Shown one piece after another: positions 50,506 to 55,081 of a DNA stretch of 55,081 bases. A program made the position numbers and the translations under genes. A model generated the notes under the pieces. It saw only the letters and a list, made by a program, of their open reading frames with translations. It had not been told where the DNA came from and searched no databases. Location of the stretch: the NCBI GenBank assembly GCA_947474395.1, contig CANJID010000021.1, positions 1 to 55,081 of the forward strand. Direction: 5' to 3'. The DNA is from Caulobacterales bacterium (lineage in GTDB: Bacteria > Pseudomonadota > Alphaproteobacteria > Caulobacterales > Caulobacteraceae). Positions within the stretch are counted from its first letter, which is position 1. Every line of letters begins with the position of its first letter.

Positions 50506-50640
50506 ACCGGTCGGACCGACAGTGGTCTGCAGGTAGGCCGCGCCCCCGAAGTGATCTGCATGGCCGAGGGTGATCAGCACCGCCCTGATCCGCTTGGGGT
50601 CGACTCCCAGGGTCTTGAGGCCGTCCGCCAGGACCGTCGG
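50506..50640 (-). pseudogene. Remnant of a metallo-beta-lactamase-fold hydrolase
   Basis: Read on the minus strand, this stretch gives TVLADGLKTLGVDPKRI followed by RAVLITLGHADHFGGAAYLQ. It matches the metal-binding loop region (H-x-H-x-D-H) of metallo-beta-lactamase-fold hydrolases, with Leu-Gly in place of the first His-x. No start or full domain is present, and it is cut at the 105-bp repeat edge. It belongs to the inserted segment. The upper boundary is approximate. Confidence 0.6.
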
Positions 50641-50774
50641 TGGTCGTCGGGGGAAAGGAGGCCGGCGCTCGAGTCACGGCGCGTCCGCTCTGCAGGTCCG
50701 GTCGCTTCGTCAAGAGGAGCCGCCAGCGGGATCGGATCAGCCAAGCGTCTTCTCCGGGACGTTGGCCCGTTAAT

Positions 50775-50786
50775 TTGACATGTCAA
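50775..50786. promoter_or_regulatory. Palindromic MarR operator candidate
   Basis: TTGACATGTCAA is a perfect 12-bp palindrome 23 bases upstream of the MarR start codon. It includes TTGACA, which could also be a -35 box. The site suits autoregulation by the MarR protein and control of the O-demethylase gene that follows it. Confidence 0.6.
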
Positions 50787-50809
50787 CTTTGGCATGATCA
50801 GCTCTCGCC

Positions 50810-51253
50810 ATGCCTCCCGCCCCCATCGATCTCCAAAGCTATTTCCCTTTCTTCTTAGGGACCATTTCCAACCGTTGGACGGCCACCGCTTCGCGCATCT
50901 ACCTCCAACGGTTCGGGATCGGCATTGGCGACTGGCGGGTGCTGGCGTCCATCCTCGCCCTGGAGGGCGCGAGTTCACAGGAGATCGTGGGCTTGATTGC
51001 GATGGACGCGGCTGCGGTGAGCCGCTCGGTGGGCAAGCTGGAAGAGAGGGGCCTTATCGCCCCCGTTCAGGGCCGGTTCGTGGGCCGCACCAAGCCGTAC
51101 GAAATCACGGACAAGGGACGGGACCTCTATGCCCAGCTGCGCGAGATCGCCCTCGCCCGCGAGGACCAGCTGCTCGCCGCCCTTACCGAGGAGGAGCGCC
51201 GCCTTCTGATCGAACTGATGCGCAAGGTGATGACGCGCATCGGCGACCTTTGA
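50810..51253 (+). CDS. MarR family regulator
   Basis: A 147-residue MarR-type regulator with a winged helix: IGDWRVLASILALEGASSQE, then MDAAAVSRSVGKLEERGLIA. The wing is FVGRTKPYEITDKGRDL, followed by dimerisation helices. These proteins often sense phenolic acids. It lies 22 bases before the O-demethylase gene and 23 bases after a palindrome. In sphingomonads a MarR protein controls the LigM/DesA-type O-demethylase genes, so the same arrangement is likely here. It is part of the segment between the 105-bp repeats. Confidence 0.92.
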   Translation: MPPAPIDLQSYFPFFLGTISNRWTATASRIYLQRFGIGIGDWRVLASILALEGASSQEIVGLIAMDAAAVSRSVGKLEERGLIAPVQGRFVGRTKPYEITDKGRDLYAQLREIALAREDQLLAALTEEERRLLIELMRKVMTRIGDL

Positions 51254-51275
51254 AACAGCCTTTAGAGCGAGCCCA

Positions 51276-52643
51276 ATGACGACATACGATAGTCTGCAAG
51301 ATAAAATGGACCGCCTCGGCAATCCGGCCAAGTTCCTGCGCGACGTTCCGGTCGGCGCCTACATCTACCCCGTCCAGTCCGAGTTCACGAACTGGCGGGA
51401 GGAGCAAAGGTCATGGCGCGAGACGGTCGGTCTGCTCGACCAGTCGCTACATATGACCGACCTCTACGTGGAGGGGCCGGACACAATCCGCCTGTTGTCG
51501 GAGCTGGCGGTTAATTCCTTCGCCAAATACGGGCGCGACAAGGGCAAGCAAATCGTCTGTTGCACGCCAGATGGGTACCTTATCGGCGACATGGTCTTGT
51601 TCGGACTTGAGGATTTCAAGGTCAACATCGTTGGCCGCCCGGTGGTGGCGAACTGGATTCAGTACAACATTGAGCGCGGCGGATACGACGTCCGCTACGA
51701 GCGTGACGAACGCTCGGTCAATAACCCGAACCTCCGCAAGACCTACCGCTTCGAGCTGCAAGGTCCGAACGCCTGGGCGCTGCTGGAAAAGCTAAATGGC
51801 GGCCCGATTGAGAAGATAGGCTTCTTCCGCATGGGGGTGATCAACATTGCCGGGCGCCAGGTCCGGGCTCTTGGCCACTCTTTCGTCGGCGCCCTGGGGC
51901 TGGAGTTCTGGGGCCCTTGGAATGAGCGCGACGCCGTCCGTGACGCGATCGTCGAGGCCGGCGCGGAGTTCGGACTTCGCCAGGTGGGCGGCCGCGCCTA
52001 TGGCAGCTGTGCCGTGGAGGCGGGCTGGATTCCGTCACCGCTCCAGGCGATCTACTCGGGCGAGGACCTGCGGGCCTATCGCGAGTGGCTACCGGGGAGC
52101 TCCTTCGAGGCGGTCGCCTCGATCGGCGGCAGCTTTGTCTCGAACAACATCGAGGACTACTACCTCACCCCCTGGGATCTCGACTACGGCCGCCTCATCA
52201 ACTTCGGCCATGACTTCGTCGGTCGGGAGGCGCTGCAGCGAATGAAGGACCAGCCGCATCGCCGGAAGGTGACGCTGGAATGGAACGCTGACGACGTGCT
52301 GGCGGTGGCGTCGAGCATCCTTAAGGGCCGCAACAACGGCAAATTTATGGAGTTACCCTCCGCCCACTACGCTGCGCACCCCTACGACATGGTGATGTCC
52401 GGCGGGGCGATGATCGGCCTGTCCACCTACCCGGCCTATCTGTCGGTCGATCACCAATGGGTCTCGCTGGCGACCATCGAGGAAGGACAGGCCGCGTTCG
52501 GCGAAGAAGTCACGGTGGTGTGGGGCGAGCCCAACGGAGGCTCAAAGAAGCCCGGTGTTGAGCGCCACGTGCAAAAGGAAATCCGGGCGAAGGTCCTGCC
52601 GTGGCCGTATTCAAAGCAGGCGAAAGATTATCGACCCGCATGA
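51276..52643 (+). CDS. THF-dependent aromatic O-demethylase (LigM/DesA family)
   Basis: A 455-residue member of the glycine-cleavage T-protein fold that moves methyl groups from methoxy-aromatics such as vanillate, syringate or 3-O-methylgallate to tetrahydrofolate. It matches the LigM/DesA branch. Motifs include NWREEQRSWRETVGLLDQS, then HMTDLYVEG, TPDGYLIGDMVLF, and GSCAVEAGWIPSPLQAIYSG, EWLPGSSFEAVASIGGSFVS and NIEDYYLTPWDLDYG. It would feed protocatechuate or gallate to the LigAB-type dioxygenase encoded nearby. It follows the MarR gene in the inserted segment. The exact substrate cannot be read from the sequence. Confidence 0.93.
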   Translation: MTTYDSLQDKMDRLGNPAKFLRDVPVGAYIYPVQSEFTNWREEQRSWRETVGLLDQSLHMTDLYVEGPDTIRLLSELAVNSFAKYGRDKGKQIVCCTPDGYLIGDMVLFGLEDFKVNIVGRPVVANWIQYNIERGGYDVRYERDERSVNNPNLRKTYRFELQGPNAWALLEKLNGGPIEKIGFFRMGVINIAGRQVRALGHSFVGALGLEFWGPWNERDAVRDAIVEAGAEFGLRQVGGRAYGSCAVEAGWIPSPLQAIYSGEDLRAYREWLPGSSFEAVASIGGSFVSNNIEDYYLTPWDLDYGRLINFGHDFVGREALQRMKDQPHRRKVTLEWNADDVLAVASSILKGRNNGKFMELPSAHYAAHPYDMVMSGGAMIGLSTYPAYLSVDHQWVSLATIEEGQAAFGEEVTVVWGEPNGGSKKPGVERHVQKEIRAKVLPWPYSKQAKDYRPA

Positions 52644-52763
52644 TGTTGCAACACGAGACGGCTGAATGCGCCAGCCGCCGTCAAGATTTACCCGAGCCCT
52701 CGTTCAACGCCCTATGTGTTCCAACCAATGCCGAAGACTAACGAATAAGGAAGAAAAACGCCA

Positions 52764-52796
52764 ATGGCCGCCCCTTTCCGCCGCATCGTCACGGGC
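52764..52796 (+). pseudogene. Eleven-codon remnant of a catabolic cupin gene
   Basis: ATG at 52764, preceded by AAGGAAG, opens MAAPFRRIVTG and then runs straight into the 105-bp repeat. The nine residues APFRRIVTG are the same as near the start of the cupin encoded at 8987-9568. The homology stops exactly at 52796/52797, where the repeat begins. The gene was evidently cut when the segment was joined. The 276-base gap 52644-52920 holds only this remnant and the repeat. Confidence 0.8.
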
Positions 52797-52901
52797 TGCG
52801 CCCTCCCGCCCGGCCTTCTCGGGCCTTGAGGCACTAGGGGTAGCAGGCCCCGCCTTCGGCGACTTGACTGGGGGCGCAAAGGAACTTGATCGAAACGCCG
52901 G
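52797..52901. repeat. 105-bp direct repeat, right copy
   Basis: Identical to 50401-50505. It lies 19 bases before the AraC start codon and directly follows the cupin remnant. It probably represents the original upstream region of the MFS/AraC divergent pair, now present twice. Confidence 0.97.
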
Positions 52902-52920
52902 CCGGGGGTCCTATCGCGCG

Positions 52921-53865
52921 ATGCAGGCGCAGACGTTCAGCAGCGGAATGGGGCCGGAGGCGCATCGCCCCCGCGCCTTCGAGAGCACGCTGTCGAGCCT
53001 GTTCTCCGTCGAGCTTGCCGTCAGCCCGACGGACGACAAGCCCTTCGTCTCCGAGATGCTGGCCTATCGCTCGGGGCGCCTGCACGTGGCGCGGCTGGGC
53101 TTCTCGCCGCACCGGACCTTCTTCGCGGGCGCCGCCCGAACCCGCGCCTCGAACCTGCTGGTCAGCATCCACCGGGAAGGCGAGGTCCAGGTCTCGCAGA
53201 ACGACCGCGACGCCCGCATCCTGCCCGGAGACATCTTCGTCATCGATCCGTCGCGGCCGTTCGAGATCCAGACCGGCGAGATCGACACCTATTCGGTCTA
53301 CCTCCCGCGGGCGCGGCTGCGCGAAATCGCCCCGCACCTGGAGAGCATGACCGCCTATCCGATCTCCACCGACAAGGGCGCGGGCTCAGTGTTCCGCAAC
53401 CTGCTGGAAACCGTGTTCAAGGCTGCGCCAGAGCTGACCGACGAGGCCGCCGACCAGCTCGCAGACGCCTTCCCCCCGGCCTTGGCCGCCGCCATGGGCT
53501 CCGTTGGCGAGACCGAAGTCCTGCCGACGCGGATCAAGCTGATGCACCGCCACCGCGTCCGCCGCTACGTCATGGACAACCTTCACGATGCGCAGCTCGA
53601 TGTAGACCAGATCGCCCGCGGCGTGGGCCTGTCGGCGCGCCACCTGCACGAACTCTTTCGCGATCAGCCGGTCAGCCTGATGAAGTGGGTGTGGGCCGCG
53701 CGCCTGAAGCGTTGCCGCGAGGACCTTTGCGATCCGGGCCATCGCTGCCTTCCGGTCGGCGAAATCGCCTATGCCTGGGGCTTCAGCGACCTTGCCCACT
53801 TCAGCAGATCGTTCCGCCAGCGATACGGTCAATCGCCTCGGCAGTTTCGAAGCAGCTTCGATTGA
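52921..53865 (+). CDS. AraC family regulator
   Basis: A 314-residue activator. The N-terminal AraC-binding-2 type domain includes ARTRASNLLVSIHREGEVQV and ILPGDIFVIDPSRPFEI. The C-terminal pair of helix-turn-helix motifs includes LDVDQIARGVGLSARHLHEL and IAYAWGFSDLAHFSRSFRQR, followed by YGQSPRQFR. FeaR- and NphR-type regulators of aromatic pathways share this layout. The start at 52921 was chosen because the upstream frame runs through the repeat and has no family match. It is the likely activator of the LigAB operon, now separated from it by the inserted segment. Confidence 0.9.
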   Translation: MQAQTFSSGMGPEAHRPRAFESTLSSLFSVELAVSPTDDKPFVSEMLAYRSGRLHVARLGFSPHRTFFAGAARTRASNLLVSIHREGEVQVSQNDRDARILPGDIFVIDPSRPFEIQTGEIDTYSVYLPRARLREIAPHLESMTAYPISTDKGAGSVFRNLLETVFKAAPELTDEAADQLADAFPPALAAAMGSVGETEVLPTRIKLMHRHRVRRYVMDNLHDAQLDVDQIARGVGLSARHLHELFRDQPVSLMKWVWAARLKRCREDLCDPGHRCLPVGEIAYAWGFSDLAHFSRSFRQRYGQSPRQFRSSFD

Positions 53866-54093
53866 TCCATCACCGCAGGCCGGAGACGAGTTGTCGCCCG
53901 ACTGCCTGCACCGCCACCAACCTGGGGACGCCTCCTCCCCCCGGCTGCCCGCCGCTAAGCCCCGCTATTGTCGGCTGAATTCCCGCCCACCTCTCCACCC
54001 AAGTCCCACGTTCGGTCGCTTTCCCAGCGCCGCACGGCCCATTCGCCGGGCGCGTCTCCGCGCCTCCATGATCCAGTGGAGTTTCCCAATGTC

Positions 54094-54260
54094 GTGGGTA
54101 TTTACTGGGTAATTTCGCGCTGGCGGCGACGCGAACATCTCGCGCGCTGATCAGCGACCGTTTCAGATCAATGACTTAGCGTGGGCGCTTGGGAATATGC
54201 TCGGGCGGCCGTGGGAATTTCCCCAGCGGATCGTGGGTAATTTCTCGCCCCTCGTGGGAC
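54094..54260. repeat. ~22-bp iterons beside second recombinase
   Basis: The gene-free stretch 53866-54261 ends in repeats built on (G/T)TGGG(A/T)A(A/T). Their GGG cores lie at 54191, 54213, 54235 and 54256, 21-22 bases apart, with two more copies at 54094-54112 (GTGGGTATTTACTGGGTAATTTC). The last is about 4 bases from the recombinase stop. The spacing and location match the CAGGGA array at 2620-2713, although the sequence differs. The earlier part of this gap shows no gene that I can support. Confidence 0.7.
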
Positions 54261-54261
54261 T

Positions 54262-54984
54262 TCAAAATCCCAGCAGCCTGCGCTGGTCGGCCCAGGCGAG
54301 CGGCACCCCATCACGAAGCAGCTGCTCCAGCTTCAGGCCTGCCGGCTGGGTCCCGTCGAGGATCGCCATCTGGATTTCGGGTGCCAGGAACCCGATCGGT
54401 AGCAGGCGCTGCTCATAGGAGCCTGTCGTGGTCTTGGCCGTGCGGAGGACGTCGATGCTGGCCCAGGGCCGGGCGTTGAGCTTGGCGAGGGTCTGATGGG
54501 CGCGCTGTAGGGCGCGGGCGAGAACCGGATCGACCCGTTGGTCGACGAGCGCCCGCCCGTTCGGCGCGGTGAGCCAGGAGCGTCCGCCCCTCAGTTTCAG
54601 CGCCAACGGCATCGTCAGCTGGACGAGGTCGGGGTCGCGCTCGTCGATCGCGAGACACTCGCCAGCGGGAAGGCTGCGCTCGAAAGCGCCAAGCTCCATG
54701 GCGAGGTCGGCGCCAGGGCCGGCTAGGAGACTGCGATGGACCGAGATCCGCAAAGCCCCACGCTGGACCTCGACCCGACGGAGCAAGGGCCTTGCTGATG
54801 GCCAGCTGAGGGGTTGATGAGCCGACCGGGCGATGCTCGACATCCGGAAGAGCACTACCTCGTCCAGGGCGATGGCCGGCACGCGGCGGAGCGCGGTGTC
54901 GGCGGCGAGGCGACGCGCGCCCTGCTGCAGCGGCGCCGAGACGTAATACCGGTGTCCGCCGTCAGCACCAGTGAGACAGATTGA
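54262..54984 (-). pseudogene. 3' part of a second large serine recombinase
   Basis: This frame is homologous to the C-terminal part of the recombinase encoded at 2720-4336. HRYYVSAPLQQG corresponds to YRYYVSAPLQQG. Later YEQRLLPIGFLAPEIQMAIL and the end WADQRRLLGF match YERRLCRLSFLAPDIQAGIL and WTKQRQTLGF. The catalytic N-terminal domain is missing. Upstream of about 54984 the homology stops and unrelated sequence begins, so the gene is interrupted there unless the rest lies beyond the window. The exact break is approximate. Confidence 0.8.
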
Positions 54985-55081
54985 GGGTTCCCGCTAACGG
55001 AGGGTTTTGGTCTCATCGCAGTGACGTAGGAACGAAGATGAGATCAAAACCCTTACCCTCGAAGACGACCCCCGGCGAGCG
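54985..55081 (+). other. Start of an unassigned element or gene
   Basis: After the recombinase homology ends, the sequence changes character. ATG at 55038, with AGGAACGA before it, opens MRSKPLPSKTTPGER and runs off the window. Position and abruptness suggest a mobile element inserted into the recombinase gene. The product is not recognisable from 15 residues. Confidence 0.35.

Noticed and set aside
52666-52920. Extended N terminus of the AraC protein through the 105-bp repeat
   Set aside because: The extension is encoded by duplicated non-coding DNA and has no homology to AraC proteins; ATG 52921 gives the normal length.

Overview
The window is GC-rich DNA from an alphaproteobacterium. The best fit is the Caulobacteraceae (Caulobacter or Phenylobacterium type). 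This is inferred from an enolase-superfamily mannonate dehydratase inside a UxaC/UxuB/KdgK operon, a large TonB-dependent receptor, LigAB-type and LigM-type aromatic genes, DUF2924/DUF3489 recombinase modules and strong GC bias at third codon positions. No marker gene fixes the genus.

Layout. (1) 1-2091: the end of an IS3-like element, then housekeeping genes (DUF599 membrane protein, YjbR-type protein, msrA). (2) 2244-7387: tRNA-Ser(GGA), then a mobile module made of a large serine recombinase, DUF2924 and DUF3489 proteins, and a divergent ParB-methyltransferase plus DUF5681 pair. Spaced ~22-bp iterons lie directly 3' of the recombinase gene. (3) 7477-34892: a large catabolic block. It has a seven-gene minus-strand operon (DUF2798, FAH-family enzyme, cupin, C-C hydrolase, VOC ring-cleavage dioxygenase, FAD monooxygenase, PQQ dehydrogenase). 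It also has a second PQQ dehydrogenase, two amidohydrolases, a Tat-exported TIM-barrel protein, a second FAH enzyme and hydrolase, a TonB receptor, a DUF1080/FG-GAP protein, a Gfo/Idh/MocA oxidoreductase, a carboxylesterase, a variant creatininase-family protein and two GntR regulators. (4) 35049-45614: a complete glucuronate route (uxaC, uxuB, kdgK, manD, a hexuronate-type MFS transporter, kdgA) that ends with a Gfo/Idh protein and an exported GH2 enzyme. (5) 45794-53865: a second aromatic cluster (FAD monooxygenase, LigB and LigA-type dioxygenase subunits, C-C hydrolase, MFS transporter) with an AraC regulator. A MarR plus THF-dependent O-demethylase segment sits inside it between two identical 105-bp direct repeats. 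(6) 53866-55081: iterons and the 3' part of a second, related serine recombinase, cut by another element.

How it may work together (inference). The TonB receptor would import an aromatic or glycosylated aromatic compound. Exported esterase, GH2, PQQ dehydrogenases and DUF1080/Gfo/TIM-barrel proteins would oxidise or release its parts. A freed uronic acid would go through UxaC-UxuB-ManD-KdgK-KdgA to pyruvate and glyceraldehyde 3-phosphate. The phenolic part would be hydroxylated by an FAD monooxygenase, ring-opened by a VOC-type or LigAB-type extradiol dioxygenase, and split by C-C and FAH-family hydrolases. Recombinase genes with 3' iterons at both edges suggest that the block, or parts of it, has been mobile. 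No att-site duplication could be found by eye.
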